Shown: positions 40,803 to 50,936, counted from the first letter of the stretch. The stretch: DNA of 64,000 bases from Winogradskyella sp. (GCF_025210595.1 NZ_JAOARH010000031.1:16510-80509); one strand, 5' to 3'. Numbers and translations are program-made. Notes: generated by a model not told the origin, from the sequence alone.

Positions 40803-41563
40803 TCTTACACTCTAACATTATAGGAGAAGGAAAACCATTTATTATTTTGCATGGCTTTTTAGGTATGGGAGATAATTGGAAAACCTTAGCCAGACAATTC
40901 TCTGAATCTAATTACCAAGTACATTTAGTAGACCAACGCAATCATGGTCGTAGTTTTCATGCTCACGATTTTGATTATGAGCTAATGACAGAGGATCTAA
41001 AAAACTATTGCGACAAACACAACCTAGAAGATATCATTTTATTAGGACATTCTATGGGAGGAAAAACAGCCATGTTGTTTGCTACAAAATATCCAGAGCT
41101 AGTTCAAAAACTTTTGGTTGCAGACATTTCTCCACGTTATTACCCTATTCATCACGACACTATTTTAGAAGGACTCAATAGCTTAGATTTCACTCAAATT
41201 AAAACCAGAGGCGAAGCCGATAAAGCTTTAAGTAATTATGTTAATGATATTGGTACACGTATGTTTTTACTAAAAAACCTGTACTGGGTAGAAAAAGGTC
41301 AATTAGGATTACGTATAAATTTACCATCACTCAAAGACAATGTCTCAGAAGTTGGAGAAGCTTTACCAGCTCATGCAACATTTCAAAAAGACACGCTTTT
41401 TCTTAGAGGTGATCGTTCAGAATATATAGGAGTACAAGACGAAGCCATTATTTATCGTCATTTTTCAAATTCGCGTATTGTAACTATTGCCAATTCTGGA
41501 CATTGGTTACATGCCGAAAACCCAAAGGATTTTTATGAAGCTGTGATAAATTTCATATCTTGA
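40799..41563 (+). CDS. Alpha/beta hydrolase (YbfF-like)
   Basis: A 254-aa hydrolase with the oxyanion HGFLGMGDNW, the nucleophile elbow GHSMGGKTAM and the catalytic His in NSGHWLHAENP. This matches the YbfF/ABHD11 group of acyl-thioesterases and esterases. The start overlaps the pdxJ stop by 4 nt. The physiological substrate cannot be told from sequence. Confidence 0.93.
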   Translation: MILHSNIIGEGKPFIILHGFLGMGDNWKTLARQFSESNYQVHLVDQRNHGRSFHAHDFDYELMTEDLKNYCDKHNLEDIILLGHSMGGKTAMLFATKYPELVQKLLVADISPRYYPIHHDTILEGLNSLDFTQIKTRGEADKALSNYVNDIGTRMFLLKNLYWVEKGQLGLRINLPSLKDNVSEVGEALPAHATFQKDTLFLRGDRSEYIGVQDEAIIYRHFSNSRIVTIANSGHWLHAENPKDFYEAVINFIS

Positions 41564-41573
41564 AAATAAAAAC

Positions 41574-41921
41574 ATGAATCCCATCCTAAAGTTTTTACTA
41601 AACGCTCTAGCAGTATTCATTTTAGCAGAAATATTAAACGGAGTACATGTAGATAATTATGCTACTTCATTATTAGTTGCAGTCGTAATTTCAATTCTTA
41701 ATGTATTAGTAAAACCAATACTTATTATTTTAACCTTACCTGCTACTATTTTAACACTTGGCTTATTTCTATTTATTATTAACGCAATCATTATACTGTT
41801 GGCCGACAAACTTATAGATGGTTTTATGGTAAATGGTATTGGCACAGCCATTCTATTTAGCATTTTATTATCCATCTTGCAATCATTACTACATTCATTC
41901 CTAAAAACAGATAAAAAGTAG
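41574..41921 (+). CDS. Phage-holin-4-type small membrane protein
   Basis: A 115-aa protein with about four transmembrane helices (FLLNALAVFILAEIL, LLVAVVISILNVLVK, LPATILTLGLFLFIINAI and a last helix). This is the Phage_holin_4_2 (YvlD-like) family, which is widespread on chromosomes and not evidence of a phage. Function is unknown. It follows the hydrolase after 10 nt. Confidence 0.9.
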   Translation: MNPILKFLLNALAVFILAEILNGVHVDNYATSLLVAVVISILNVLVKPILIILTLPATILTLGLFLFIINAIIILLADKLIDGFMVNGIGTAILFSILLSILQSLLHSFLKTDKK

Positions 41922-41945
41922 CTAAAAGTCAAAGCTTTAAAACTA

Positions 41946-41976
41946 TTGTTGGGTTGCGAAAAATATTGTACTTTTG
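41946..41976 (+). promoter_or_regulatory. Promoter of tig
   Basis: TTG (41946-41948), a 20-nt spacer and TACTTTTG (41969-41976), a perfect TAnnTTTG. Leader of about 20 nt before the trigger-factor ATG. Confidence 0.7.
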
Positions 41977-42003
41977 CAGCCCAATTTTAGTTACTAAAGC
42001 ATA

Positions 42004-43326
42004 ATGAATATTACAAGAGAAAACATCGATGCATTAAATGCGGTTGTAAAAGTAGATATCGCTAAAGAAGATTACAGCGATAAAGTAGAGAAGATCTTAA
42101 CAGATTACCGTAAGTCTGCAAACATTCCTGGTTTTAGAAAAGGGCATGTACCTATGGGAATGGTTAAGAAGCAATATGGTAAAGCTGTATTGGTAGATGA
42201 AGTAAATAAGCTATTGCAAGATGCTTTAGGCAAATATTTAGTTGAAGAAAAACTAGACGTATTAGGTAACCCATTACCAAAACCTCAAGATGATTTAGAT
42301 TGGGATGCTGATACATTTTCTTTTGAATTTGAATTAGGTTTAGCACCAGAATTTGATGTTAAACTAAAAGGAAAAAAAGCAATCACTCACTACAACATTG
42401 TTGCTGACGATAAAATGATTGACAATCAGGTTGAGCATATCCAAAAGCAATACGGAAAATTAGTATCTCAAACTGAAATAGCCGAAAATTCTGAAGTTAC
42501 AGGTAAGTTTACTAATGAGGAAAACGCTATTGACAATGTTGCAACAATTACATTAGATAAATTAAAAGGAAAAACAAATCCTAAGAAATTTATTGGCGCT
42601 AAGGTTGGTGATGTTATTTCATTAAAAACTAAAGGTTTATTTAATGACGACCACGATTTAATGAACTTTTTAAAAGTACCTCACGATGACGCTCACGGAT
42701 TAGCAATAGAGGTTACTTTTGAAGTTACTGAAATTAACGAGAGAGAACTTGCTGATTTAGATCAGGAATTATTCGATAAGCTTTTTGGACCAAAAGCAGT
42801 AACTTCAGTTACTGAGTTAAAAGACAAAATTAAAGAAGATTCTGAAAAACAATTTGCACAACAAGGCGATCAAAAATTGTTAAATGATGTTACTGAATAT
42901 TTAGTAGAAAACACAAAGTTTGATTTACCTGCTGAGTTTCTTCAAAAATGGATGCAAACTGCCGGTGAAGAACCAATGACAGAAGAGCAAGCTAAAGAAG
43001 AATATGAAAAATCTGAAAAAAGCATGCGTTACCAATTAATTGAAGGTAAATTAATTGCCGAGCATGAGTTACAAGTTCAGTTTGAAGAATTAAAATCTTT
43101 TGCCATGGACATGATTAAAGGTCAAATGGCACAATTTGGACAAATGAATCCAACTGAAAAGGAATTAGAAGACATCGCTGCTCGTATAATGTCTAACCAA
43201 GATGAAGTAAAACGCATCTCTGAACAGCTAATGAGCCAAAAATTATTAAACCTATATAAAACTGAAGCAAATCTTAAAACAAAAGAAATCACTTATGATG
43301 ATTTTGTTAAAGAATTCTACAGTTAG
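42004..43326 (+). CDS. tig: Trigger factor
   Basis: A 440-aa ribosome-associated chaperone. The N-terminal ribosome-binding domain has the signature GFRKGHVPMGMVKKQYG in place of GFRxGxxP. A middle FKBP-like region (about 150-245) is degenerate and short of the usual prolyl-isomerase residues. The C-terminal helical arms (about 260-430) close the cradle. Own promoter and terminator. clpP and clpX follow, a conserved protein-quality cluster. Confidence 0.95.
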   Translation: MNITRENIDALNAVVKVDIAKEDYSDKVEKILTDYRKSANIPGFRKGHVPMGMVKKQYGKAVLVDEVNKLLQDALGKYLVEEKLDVLGNPLPKPQDDLDWDADTFSFEFELGLAPEFDVKLKGKKAITHYNIVADDKMIDNQVEHIQKQYGKLVSQTEIAENSEVTGKFTNEENAIDNVATITLDKLKGKTNPKKFIGAKVGDVISLKTKGLFNDDHDLMNFLKVPHDDAHGLAIEVTFEVTEINERELADLDQELFDKLFGPKAVTSVTELKDKIKEDSEKQFAQQGDQKLLNDVTEYLVENTKFDLPAEFLQKWMQTAGEEPMTEEQAKEEYEKSEKSMRYQLIEGKLIAEHELQVQFEELKSFAMDMIKGQMAQFGQMNPTEKELEDIAARIMSNQDEVKRISEQLMSQKLLNLYKTEANLKTKEITYDDFVKEFYS

Positions 43327-43370
43327 TATTTAAAAACATATTAAGGCTTTTGCCTTAAAACCTTAAATTG

Positions 43371-43393
43371 TCATTCCTGTGCAAACAGGAATC
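43371..43393. repeat. Short dispersed hairpin repeat
   Basis: TCATTCCTGTGCAAACAGGAATC, a CCTGT/ACAGG hairpin; related hairpins are at 56675-56702 and 58111-58130. A TTAAGGC-TTTT-GCCTTAA hairpin (43341-43358) precedes it. A diverged longer unit (GTTATCCTGAATTGACACACTGAGC) follows at about 43470. Confidence 0.5.
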
Positions 43394-43410
43394 TAAAAAT
43401 TAGTATCTTT

Positions 43411-43446
43411 AAGGCGTAAAACCAAAAAAGTTTTACGCCTTTTTTG
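43411..43446 (+). terminator. Intrinsic terminator after tig
   Basis: AAGGCGTAAAAC (43411-43422) pairs perfectly with GTTTTACGCCTT (43430-43441), followed by a T-run. Confidence 0.88.
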
Positions 43447-43586
43447 GCACTAAATTTTGCATAAAATTACGTGTTATCCTGAATTGACACACTGAGCTTA
43501 GCCATGCTAAACATAGCCTAAATATCAAAGTGTTGTTTTAGGATCTCATAACTAGAATTTTCATTAATAAAAAGAATACAGTTTAA

Positions 43587-44261
43587 ATGAATTACGGAAA
43601 AGAATTTGAAAAGTTCGCTATAAAAGATCAAGGTATAAACAGCATGTATTATGATAAAATAATGCGAAGCATGTACCCAACCAACCTAACACCAAATATT
43701 ATTGAGGAAAGACAATTAAACGCAATTGCAATGGATGTTTTTTCGCGATTAATGATGGATCGTATTATATTTTTAGGCACAGGAGTCAATGATCAGGTAG
43801 CTAATATTATTCAAGCCCAATTATTATTCTTACAGAGCACAGATGCTTCAAAAGATATTCAAATCTATATCAACTCACCTGGCGGCTCTGTATATGCTGG
43901 TTTAGGCATCTACGACACAATGCAATTTGTAAAACCAGACGTTGCAACTATTTGTACTGGTATTGCAGCATCTATGGCAGCAGTATTGTTATGTGCTGGC
44001 GAAAAAGGAAAGCGTTCAGCATTAAAACACTCTCGTGTAATGATTCACCAACCAATGAGTGGCACTCAAGGACAAGTATCTGATATGGAAATTGCAGTAC
44101 GAGAAACAATAAAAGTAAAAGAAGAGCTTTACAACATCATTTCTAGTCATTCTGGTAAATCTTATGAGGAAGTAGAAAAAGACTCAGATAGAGATTACTG
44201 GATGAAGTCTGATGAAGCTTTAGCATACGGAATGATTGATGAAGTTTTAGAACGCAAGTAA
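43587..44261 (+). CDS. clpP: ATP-dependent Clp protease proteolytic subunit
   Basis: A 224-aa serine peptidase that forms the tetradecameric chamber used by ClpX. Catalytic Ser in TGIAASMAAVLL, His in RVMIHQPMSG and Asp in the DRDYWM segment. The N-terminal 30 residues include the short propeptide seen in flavobacteria. clpX follows 79 nt from the clpP stop. Confidence 0.98.
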   Translation: MNYGKEFEKFAIKDQGINSMYYDKIMRSMYPTNLTPNIIEERQLNAIAMDVFSRLMMDRIIFLGTGVNDQVANIIQAQLLFLQSTDASKDIQIYINSPGGSVYAGLGIYDTMQFVKPDVATICTGIAASMAAVLLCAGEKGKRSALKHSRVMIHQPMSGTQGQVSDMEIAVRETIKVKEELYNIISSHSGKSYEEVEKDSDRDYWMKSDEALAYGMIDEVLERK

Positions 44262-44340
44262 ACTTACACGAATTCTTACGACTAAAATTTCCTAAAACTA
44301 AATGAGGTTTCTGCATTGCAGGAACTTAAAAAAACTTAAA

Positions 44341-45570
44341 ATGGCAAAAGAAGAATTAGAATGTTCATTTTGTGGTAGAAAAAAGCCTGAGACCAATTTA
44401 TTAATTGCAGGTTTAGACGCTCATATCTGTGATCGTTGTATAGAACAAGCACATGGCATTGTTATAGAAGAATCTAAACAAACTGGTAATGCTGAGCTTA
44501 GCGCAGAATTAATGCTAAGAAAACCAAAAGAGATTAAGGCTTTTTTAGATGAATATATTATAGGGCAAGAATACACTAAACGTGTTATGTCTGTTGCAGT
44601 TTACAACCATTATAAGCGTTTACTACAACCACCTTCTGATGATGATATTGAAATACAAAAAAGTAACATCATTATGGTTGGGCAAACAGGTACAGGTAAA
44701 ACCTTATTAGCAAAAACTGTTGCTAGAATGCTTAACGTGCCTTTAGCCATTGTAGATGCTACTGTATTAACAGAAGCAGGTTATGTAGGTGAAGATGTAG
44801 AGAGTATTTTAACTCGTCTTTTACAAGCAGCAGACTACAATCTTGAAAAAGCACAACGTGGTATTGTGTTTATAGATGAGATTGATAAAATTGCACGTAA
44901 GAGCGATAATCCTTCTATTACTAGAGATGTATCTGGTGAAGGTGTACAACAAGCTTTACTAAAGTTATTAGAAGGCACTGTGGTTAATGTACCACCAAAA
45001 GGTGGTCGTAAACACCCAGACCAAAAGTTTATAGAAGTTAATACAGAACACATCTTATTTATTGCTGGTGGAGCTTTTGATGGTATTGAACGCGTTATCA
45101 CTAAACGTCTTAATATGCAAGCTATAGGCTATAGCTCTATAAAAGATGACAATGTGGACGATGATAACATTTTACAATACATCATACCAAAGGATCTAAA
45201 AGATTTTGGACTTATACCAGAAATAATTGGTCGTTTACCAGTATTAACACACATGGATCCTTTAGATGCTAATACACTAAGAGCTATCTTAACAGAACCT
45301 AAAAATGCCATTATAAAACAATACAAAAAATTGTTTGCTATGGACGAAGTTGAGTTTAGTATTACCGAAGATGCATTAGACTATATTGTTGAAAAAGCTA
45401 TAGAGTATAAGCTTGGCGCTCGTGGATTACGCTCGTTATGCGAAGAGATTTTAACTGAAGCTATGTTTGATTTGCCTGGCTCTGGCGAAACAAAACTTAA
45501 TGTCACCAGAACTTATGCTGAAAATAGGTTAAACAAATCAACTCTAAAAAAACTGAAGGCTGTGTCTTAA
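44341..45570 (+). CDS. clpX: ATP-dependent Clp protease ATP-binding subunit ClpX
   Basis: A 409-aa AAA+ unfoldase. ATG at 44341 ([12 protein letters not shown]) is chosen because it gives the normal N-terminus; an in-frame ATG at 44302 adds 13 basic residues that are not conserved. The zinc-binding domain has CSFCG and CDRC; Walker A GQTGTGKT, Walker [10 protein letters not shown], pore loop GYVGEDVES, and sensor arginines in GARGLRS. It feeds unfolded proteins to ClpP. Confidence 0.98.
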   Translation: MAKEELECSFCGRKKPETNLLIAGLDAHICDRCIEQAHGIVIEESKQTGNAELSAELMLRKPKEIKAFLDEYIIGQEYTKRVMSVAVYNHYKRLLQPPSDDDIEIQKSNIIMVGQTGTGKTLLAKTVARMLNVPLAIVDATVLTEAGYVGEDVESILTRLLQAADYNLEKAQRGIVFIDEIDKIARKSDNPSITRDVSGEGVQQALLKLLEGTVVNVPPKGGRKHPDQKFIEVNTEHILFIAGGAFDGIERVITKRLNMQAIGYSSIKDDNVDDDNILQYIIPKDLKDFGLIPEIIGRLPVLTHMDPLDANTLRAILTEPKNAIIKQYKKLFAMDEVEFSITEDALDYIVEKAIEYKLGARGLRSLCEEILTEAMFDLPGSGETKLNVTRTYAENRLNKSTLKKLKAVS

Positions 45571-45597
45571 AAGACTCAAAACTTTCAAATAAAAAAG

Positions 45598-45634
45598 AAA
45601 CCACAATTTCAATATTAGAAATTGTGGTTTTTTT
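45598..45634 (+). terminator. Intrinsic terminator after clpX
   Basis: AAACCACAATTTC/GAAATTGTGGTTT stem (45598-45610, 45618-45630) with a 7-nt loop and a T-run. The following 200 nt up to the convergent gene at 45841 are AT-rich with nothing recognisable. Confidence 0.9.
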
Positions 45635-45840
45635 AGTTGTTAGGATTGATTAATAATATTGCATGCAATATTTTATATTAATTAGGATGTAATAAATAGC
45701 ACATTTATTTACTGCTAAGATATAGCCAAGTTTTAATGTAAGCTCTATTTGTTTTATATTTTGGTTAAAGTCGTTTTAAATCTCGTTGTATGAAATTTTA
45801 ATGCACTTTTTTTCGTTAAAACACCAAAAAAAATTCCTTA

Positions 45841-47028
45841 TTATTTAGCTAATAACTTAAGTATAGCATTGAGCTTTTTTTCCTCAGATTCAAAACTAAG
45901 CGTATAGTCTTCGTAACCGTCTTTTAAAACTTTAATCTGATAATCTAAATAAGGTCTTATTTTAAAACTATATGTAGCATCTTTATTGGTAATCTGCCTT
46001 TCTATCTCATTACCTTCACTATCTAAAAGAATTACAATAGAGTGTGGTAATATTTTTTCTTCTTCAGAAATAACGATGCCCTTTAGTTCATTGTATATTT
46101 CTCTAGATTTAAACCTGTACATATTAAAGGCATCATTCTTATTGCCTTTATTAGAAGAAAACACGCCCTTTTCTTCGTCAATAAAAATAAAACCTACTTC
46201 ATCTTTCTTTGAATTAACAGAAAGCCCTAAATTTCTTGGTGTTTTATATTTAGAATTTATAACTCTAGATAAAAAAATGTCGTATCCACCTACACTATCA
46301 TGACCTTTAGAAGAGAAGAATAATTCTTTTCCGTTTTTAGCAGTATGTGGATATTTTTCATCTTCGGTAGTATTAACAATATCACCTAAATTTTCTGGTT
46401 CACCTATAGTACCATCTTCAAAAATTTCAGCTTTATAGATATCAAAACCACCATAACCGCCTTTCATGTTTGAAGAAAAATACAAGTATTTTCCATCTTG
46501 AGAAACGTGAGGATTTTCAACCGAATAATTATCGTTACTTACAGATAGCTCCACTTCATTAACCCAATTACCATAAGAATCTTTTTCTAAATCTGCTTTA
46601 TATAATTTATAGTTTAAAGAGTTAGAACGCTCACTACGTGTATAATATATAGTATGTTCATCTGGTGAAAAAGTAACCTGACCTTCATTAGCTTTAGTAT
46701 TTAAAATACGGCTAAACAATAAAGGTCTAGACAACTCTCCATAGGCTTTTATATCTGTACAAAATAAATCAGTATATGGAAGGTTAGTCGCTGGATCTAT
46801 ACCATTACCAAGTCCGCCAATTTTCTTTGAAGAAACAATGACTAATTTATTTCTAAATGTAGTACAAGCTATTTCAGAATACTTAGAGTTAATTTTAGAA
46901 ATATTAACGGCATAAGCATAACCACTCTTATTTGTACCATCAGAATTGTTTTTTGGGTCTGTTTTACTATATGAATTGTAGGTGCAAAACAATAACGCTA
47001 CCACTAGCGTATGTAGTGTAGATTTCAT
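45841..47028 (-). CDS. PD40 (WD40-like) repeat exported protein
   Basis: A 395-aa exported protein. After the signal peptide, residues 60-290 contain WD40-like beta-propeller repeats (GQVTFSPDEHTIYYTRS, NPHVSQDGKYLYFSSNMKGGYGGFDIYKA, KNGKELFFSSKGHDSVGGYDIFLS). A carboxypeptidase regulatory-like beta-sandwich follows (about 310-395). This is the start of the Bacteroidota PD40-CarboxypepD-OmpA architecture, also used by PorE of the T9SS, but the OmpA peptidoglycan-binding end is missing. Probably an envelope accessory protein. Confidence 0.85.
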   Translation of the reverse strand: MKSTLHTLVVALLFCTYNSYSKTDPKNNSDGTNKSGYAYAVNISKINSKYSEIACTTFRNKLVIVSSKKIGGLGNGIDPATNLPYTDLFCTDIKAYGELSRPLLFSRILNTKANEGQVTFSPDEHTIYYTRSERSNSLNYKLYKADLEKDSYGNWVNEVELSVSNDNYSVENPHVSQDGKYLYFSSNMKGGYGGFDIYKAEIFEDGTIGEPENLGDIVNTTEDEKYPHTAKNGKELFFSSKGHDSVGGYDIFLSRVINSKYKTPRNLGLSVNSKKDEVGFIFIDEEKGVFSSNKGNKNDAFNMYRFKSREIYNELKGIVISEEEKILPHSIVILLDSEGNEIERQITNKDATYSFKIRPYLDYQIKVLKDGYEDYTLSFESEEKKLNAILKLLAK

Positions 47029-47181
47029 AATGTAGGGATTATGGATTAATTACGATAGCAAATTACTAATCAAGCACATAATTACTAAAAAATCGTCATA
47101 TTTTTTAGATAATCGTCGCTTTTTTCCGACAATTATTAAAAAAACTCTTTTTTCTTCGTTGAAATATCTCCTCTTACTTTT

Positions 47182-48699
47182 TTAAGCCTTATTTAAACGT
47201 AATAATTCGTCTATATAATCTCTAGAATTAGATAAACGAGGTACTTTATGCTGTCCTCCAAGTTTATCATTTTCTTTTAGCCAATCATAAAAAAGGTTGG
47301 TTCTGGCACAATGAATTTTTGGCTTATTAAGCGTCATATTATTATAGCGCTTAGCTTCGTAATCAGAATTTAATGCTTTTAGAGCATTATCAAACAATTC
47401 TTCAAAATAAGACATATCTTCTGGTGGCTTTTTAAATTCAATAACCCACTCATGCGCACCTTTTTCTTTGCCTTTCATAAATATTGGCGCGGCAGTATAA
47501 TCTACAATTTCAGCAGCTGTTCTTTTACAAACTTTTTTAAGCGCATCTTCAGCATTTTCGATAATTAGTTCTTCTCCAAAAGCATTAATATGATGCTTAG
47601 TTCTGCCAGACACTTTTATTCTATGTGGATTCAAACTCACAAAACGAATTGTGTCTCCGATTTTATAACGCCAAAGCCCTGCATTAGTAGTAATTACAAC
47701 AGCATAGTTTTTTCCTAATTCTACTTCACTTAATGGAATCACTTTTTCTGTTTCGGTACCATGCGTATCCATAGGAATGAACTCGTAGAAAATCCCATAA
47801 TCTAGCATCAGTAACAAATCGCTTGAATAATTCTGATCTTGTATGGCAAAAAAGCCTTCGGAAGCGTTATAGATTTCGTAATACTTAAAATCTTTTTTAG
47901 GTAAAATCGCTTTATATTGTTCTACATATGGATTAAAACTTACTCCGCCATGAAAATATACCTCAAGGTTTGGCCATATATCAAAAAGATTGTTTTTCCC
48001 TGTTTTATCTAAAACATTATTTAGTAGCACCAACATCCACGATGGCACACCTGCCAAACTTGTAACATTTTCTTCTATAGTCTCTTCAACTATGGCTTGC
48101 ATTTTGGTTTCCCATTCGCTCATTAAGGATACTTTACTGCTTGGTGTGCTACTAAACTCTGCCCAAAACGGCATATTATCTATAAGTATGGCACTGAGGT
48201 CACCAAAAACAGTTCCGTTTTCTTTATAAAGTTCTTTACTTCCGCCTAATCGTAAACTCTTCCCTGTAAATAATTGTGAATCTTCATTGTTATTAAGATA
48301 CATGCATAGTAAATCTTTACTCGCAGCATAATGACAATCTTCTAAAGACTCTGTACTTACTGGTATAAACTTACTTTTAGAATCTGTTGTTCCACTAGAC
48401 TTAGCAAACCATTTTATGGGTCTTGGCCAAAAAATATTTTGTTCACCACTTCTAGAACGCTCTATCTGAGGTTGTACTGCTTCGTAATTAATAACAGGAA
48501 CACGCTCATTAAACTCTTTGTATGTTTTTATAGAAGCAAAGTCGTATTGCTTTCCTATTTCGGTATCCTTTGCAAGTTTTAATAGGCTAAATAGTAATTC
48601 GTTTTGTACTTCGTTTGGATATTTTAAAAACAATTCTATTTGGTGAAATCGTTTTTTTAAAAACCAGGAAGCAATAGAATTTACAATAGGAATTGGCAT
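47182..48699 (-). CDS. GH3-family acyl-adenylating enzyme homologue
   Basis: A 505-aa protein of the GH3 family, first known from plant auxin and jasmonate conjugation and common in flavobacteria. Visible adenylate-forming marks are FAKSSGTTDSKSKFIPVS (the phosphate loop), EIYNASEGFF, and WRYKIGDTIRFVS, with the C-terminal hinge region HHINAFGEELI. It probably activates a carboxylate with ATP and conjugates it to an amine. The bacterial substrate is unknown. Confidence 0.93.
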   Translation of the reverse strand: MPIPIVNSIASWFLKKRFHQIELFLKYPNEVQNELLFSLLKLAKDTEIGKQYDFASIKTYKEFNERVPVINYEAVQPQIERSRSGEQNIFWPRPIKWFAKSSGTTDSKSKFIPVSTESLEDCHYAASKDLLCMYLNNNEDSQLFTGKSLRLGGSKELYKENGTVFGDLSAILIDNMPFWAEFSSTPSSKVSLMSEWETKMQAIVEETIEENVTSLAGVPSWMLVLLNNVLDKTGKNNLFDIWPNLEVYFHGGVSFNPYVEQYKAILPKKDFKYYEIYNASEGFFAIQDQNYSSDLLLMLDYGIFYEFIPMDTHGTETEKVIPLSEVELGKNYAVVITTNAGLWRYKIGDTIRFVSLNPHRIKVSGRTKHHINAFGEELIIENAEDALKKVCKRTAAEIVDYTAAPIFMKGKEKGAHEWVIEFKKPPEDMSYFEELFDNALKALNSDYEAKRYNNMTLNKPKIHCARTNLFYDWLKENDKLGGQHKVPRLSNSRDYIDELLRLNKA

Positions 48700-48832
48700 G
48701 GATTAATTAATTATCTTTATTCGCTAAGCGAGATTAATTATTTATTAAATTAGCTTATTTCTTAAATCTTATCTAAGCTTGTTTTAGTCTTTAACCTAAA
48801 TCGCTTAATTGATAAAAATACTAAATTTCTTT

Positions 48833-49624
48833 ATGATTTATACAGGTGTTCTTACTAAAATGCAAACAGAGTTTTTAGAACCAATTCAGTATTATTTAGT
48901 CTTTGAAAATGACTTTATTCACATGAATCAACTACTAAATAAAACACTTAAAATTAAACTTATTGGACATCAATGTCTAAGCTGCAGATTAGACAAAACC
49001 ATTTACAGACAAGGCTTTTGTAAAAGCTGTTTTTTTGATAAACCCTTAGCTGGTGAATGGATTATGAGACCAGAATTGAGCACAGCTCATCTTGGTAAAG
49101 AAGATAGAGATTTAGAATACGAAAAGCAGGTGCAGTTACAACCTCATATTGTGTATTTGGCAAACTCAAGCAATGTTAAAGTTGGTGTAACACGAAAAAC
49201 CCAAGTACCTACACGATGGATAGACCAAGGAGCACACGAGGCCATTGAAATTGTTGAAGTCCCTAACCGTTATCTTGCTGGTATTACAGAAGTTGCCTTA
49301 AAAGACCATGTGGCTGACAAGACCAATTGGAGAAAAATGCTAAAAAATGATATTGAAGATGTGGATTTAAAAGAATGGAGACAAAATTTACAGCAGTTTA
49401 TACCAGATGACGTCAAAGACTATTTTATTGAGAATAATTCTGAAACTCATTTAAAATTTCCTGTTGAGCAGTATCCTATAAAACCTACTAGCTTGAATAT
49501 TAAAAAGCAAATTGAATATTCTGGAAAACTTGTAGGCATAAAAGGTCAGTATCTTATTTTTAAAGACAACACTGTTTTTAATGTTAGAGCTAACGAAGGT
49601 TTAGTAGTAGAAATTAATGTTTAG
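48833..49624 (+). CDS. DUF2797 protein
   Basis: I prefer ATG at 48833 (MIYTGVLTKMQTEFLEPI), the family's usual N-terminus, to the in-frame ATG at 48809. The 263-aa protein has a zinc-ribbon-like cluster (CLSCRL near 50 and FCKSCFFDKP near 65), then a HIVYLANSSNVKVGVTRKTQVPTRWIDQGA segment and a basic middle. The function is unknown. Its stop overlaps the convergent LysE gene by 4 nt. Confidence 0.9.
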   Translation: MIYTGVLTKMQTEFLEPIQYYLVFENDFIHMNQLLNKTLKIKLIGHQCLSCRLDKTIYRQGFCKSCFFDKPLAGEWIMRPELSTAHLGKEDRDLEYEKQVQLQPHIVYLANSSNVKVGVTRKTQVPTRWIDQGAHEAIEIVEVPNRYLAGITEVALKDHVADKTNWRKMLKNDIEDVDLKEWRQNLQQFIPDDVKDYFIENNSETHLKFPVEQYPIKPTSLNIKKQIEYSGKLVGIKGQYLIFKDNTVFNVRANEGLVVEINV

Positions 49625-50253
49625 AGAAAATAAAATTTTAAAACATTAACTAAACCAATCATAAACAAAAGGCTACCTGTCACCTTATTAATAATTGTAT
49701 TTATATTTTGAAATTTTTGTTTTATAACAAGACTAAACTTGCTATAAATATATAATGTAAATATTTTACCTATATACACTCCTATAAAAAACAAGAATAA
49801 GACAGACAACGATGATTGCAATGACAGCATTACAACATTATTATTAATTACTCCATAAACCACAAGCCAATAAACTAAAACAGGCGGATTTAATAAACCT
49901 AAGAAAAAACCTATTGCATATTTAGACTTAAGCAACCTATTAGTGCTTTTGGTGTTTTTGGGCTTTACTTTTGTAGGTCTAAAAAACAGAAAGCCACCAA
50001 CACCTAATAAAATTATTGCTATAAGAACTTGAATCCATTGGTTAGCATTAAAAAAATCTTTTACAGTCATATTACAATGCAAAGCATAATACGACAACAC
50101 AAGTTCTGCTATACCAGCTGTTATTGCTATTTTATAAGCTTGAACAGCATTTTGTTTTATTGTCGTGTTAATCACTGCAATATTAGAAGCTCCTAGAGGC
50201 AAAGCACCCAACACAGATGCAATTATTCCTATGATTAAATAAATTAAAATCAT
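49621..50253 (-). CDS. LysE-family exporter
   Basis: A 210-aa inner-membrane protein with about six transmembrane helices, starting IYLIIGIIASVLGALPLGASNIAVI. The PLGASN motif matches the LysE/RhtB first-helix signature. It would export amino acids or similar small solutes; the substrate is not clear. It converges with the DUF2797 gene, overlapping at the stops. Confidence 0.88.
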   Translation of the reverse strand: MILIYLIIGIIASVLGALPLGASNIAVINTTIKQNAVQAYKIAITAGIAELVLSYYALHCNMTVKDFFNANQWIQVLIAIILLGVGGFLFFRPTKVKPKNTKSTNRLLKSKYAIGFFLGLLNPPVLVYWLVVYGVINNNVVMLSLQSSLSVLFLFFIGVYIGKIFTLYIYSKFSLVIKQKFQNINTIINKVTGSLLFMIGLVNVLKFYFL

Positions 50254-50359
50254 AAGGCATTAGTAGAACACTTAAAAAATTCCTTACATGAACGTTAGCT
50301 TTTCGTTAAAATTTATTTTGTTCAATGTTTGTTTACTATATTTAAACAAAGTAATAACC

Positions 50360-50614
50360 ATGAAAAACACATCTCCTTTTCTCTATATTACTATCACAAC
50401 ATTATTATTAATAACAATTACTATAATGTGCGCTATGAACTTTCCTTTTAACTGGGTATTTTATTTAACCGTAATTGGTCAATTTCTAGTTGTTATTATG
50501 GTATATAAGGTATTAACAGATAATTACAGTACCAATAAAACTTTTGAAGATTTTTACGAAGATTGCCCAATTAAGCTGATGAAAATACAGGCTGAAAACG
50601 AAAAATTTAGGTAG
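50360..50614 (+). CDS. Small two-helix membrane protein
   Basis: I choose ATG at 50360 (MKNTSPFLYITI) because a longer frame from 50288 adds a leader without a clean signal. The 84-aa protein has two hydrophobic helices (about 8-27 and 32-50) and a hydrophilic C-terminus with FEDFYEDCPIKLMK. It may be a DUF2798-like family member, judged from the layout only. A terminator follows. Confidence 0.65.
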   Translation: MKNTSPFLYITITTLLLITITIMCAMNFPFNWVFYLTVIGQFLVVIMVYKVLTDNYSTNKTFEDFYEDCPIKLMKIQAENEKFR

Positions 50615-50640
50615 AGCAACTTGTGGTTAGTGGGAGCAAA

Positions 50641-50672
50641 AAAAGAGTAACGTTTGTTACTCTTTTAATTTT
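50641..50672. terminator. Bidirectional terminator
   Basis: AAAAGAGTAAC (50641-50651) pairs with GTTACTCTTTT (50656-50666) around a 4-nt loop, flanked by A- and T-runs, between the convergent small membrane protein and rpsU genes. Confidence 0.88.
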
Positions 50673-50691
50673 TTATAAAATAAGTTTAAGC

Positions 50692-50886
50692 TTAGACGTT
50701 CTCTGCGTCTCTTAAACCTTGGATATATTGCGCCTTTTGAATTTCTCTTCTTCTCTTAACAGATGGCTTAGTGAAATAACGAGACTCTCTTAAGTTTTGC
50801 ATAATTTGTACATTTCTGTGCTTACGCTTATAACGCTTAAGAGCTCTTTCAATATTCTCTCCCTCTTTAATTTCGATTTTAATCAT
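50692..50886 (-). CDS. rpsU: 30S ribosomal protein S21
   Basis: A 64-aa basic protein: MIKIEIKEGENIERALKRYKRKHRN, then SRYFTKPSVKRRREIQKAQY. Typical bS21, which binds the 30S platform near the anti-Shine-Dalgarno end of 16S rRNA. In Bacteroidota it helps occlude that end, which agrees with the weak ribosome-binding sites in this window. Follows the sigma-factor gene by 77 nt on the same strand. Confidence 0.97.
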   Translation of the reverse strand: MIKIEIKEGENIERALKRYKRKHRNVQIMQNLRESRYFTKPSVKRRREIQKAQYIQGLRDAENV

Positions 50887-50928
50887 CTATCGCTAGTTTT
50901 TTATTATCTAATTCTTGCAAATGGTCGG

Positions 50929-50936
50929 CAAATATA
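50929..50936 (-). promoter_or_regulatory. -7 box of rpsU
   Basis: On the minus strand TATATTTG, a perfect TAnnTTTG, 42 nt before the rpsU ATG. It gives rpsU its own promoter apart from the upstream sigma-factor gene. No -33 box seen. Confidence 0.5.

Noticed and set aside
41574-41921. Prophage holin
   Set aside because: The Phage_holin_4_2 family is a common chromosomal membrane protein; no other phage genes surround it.
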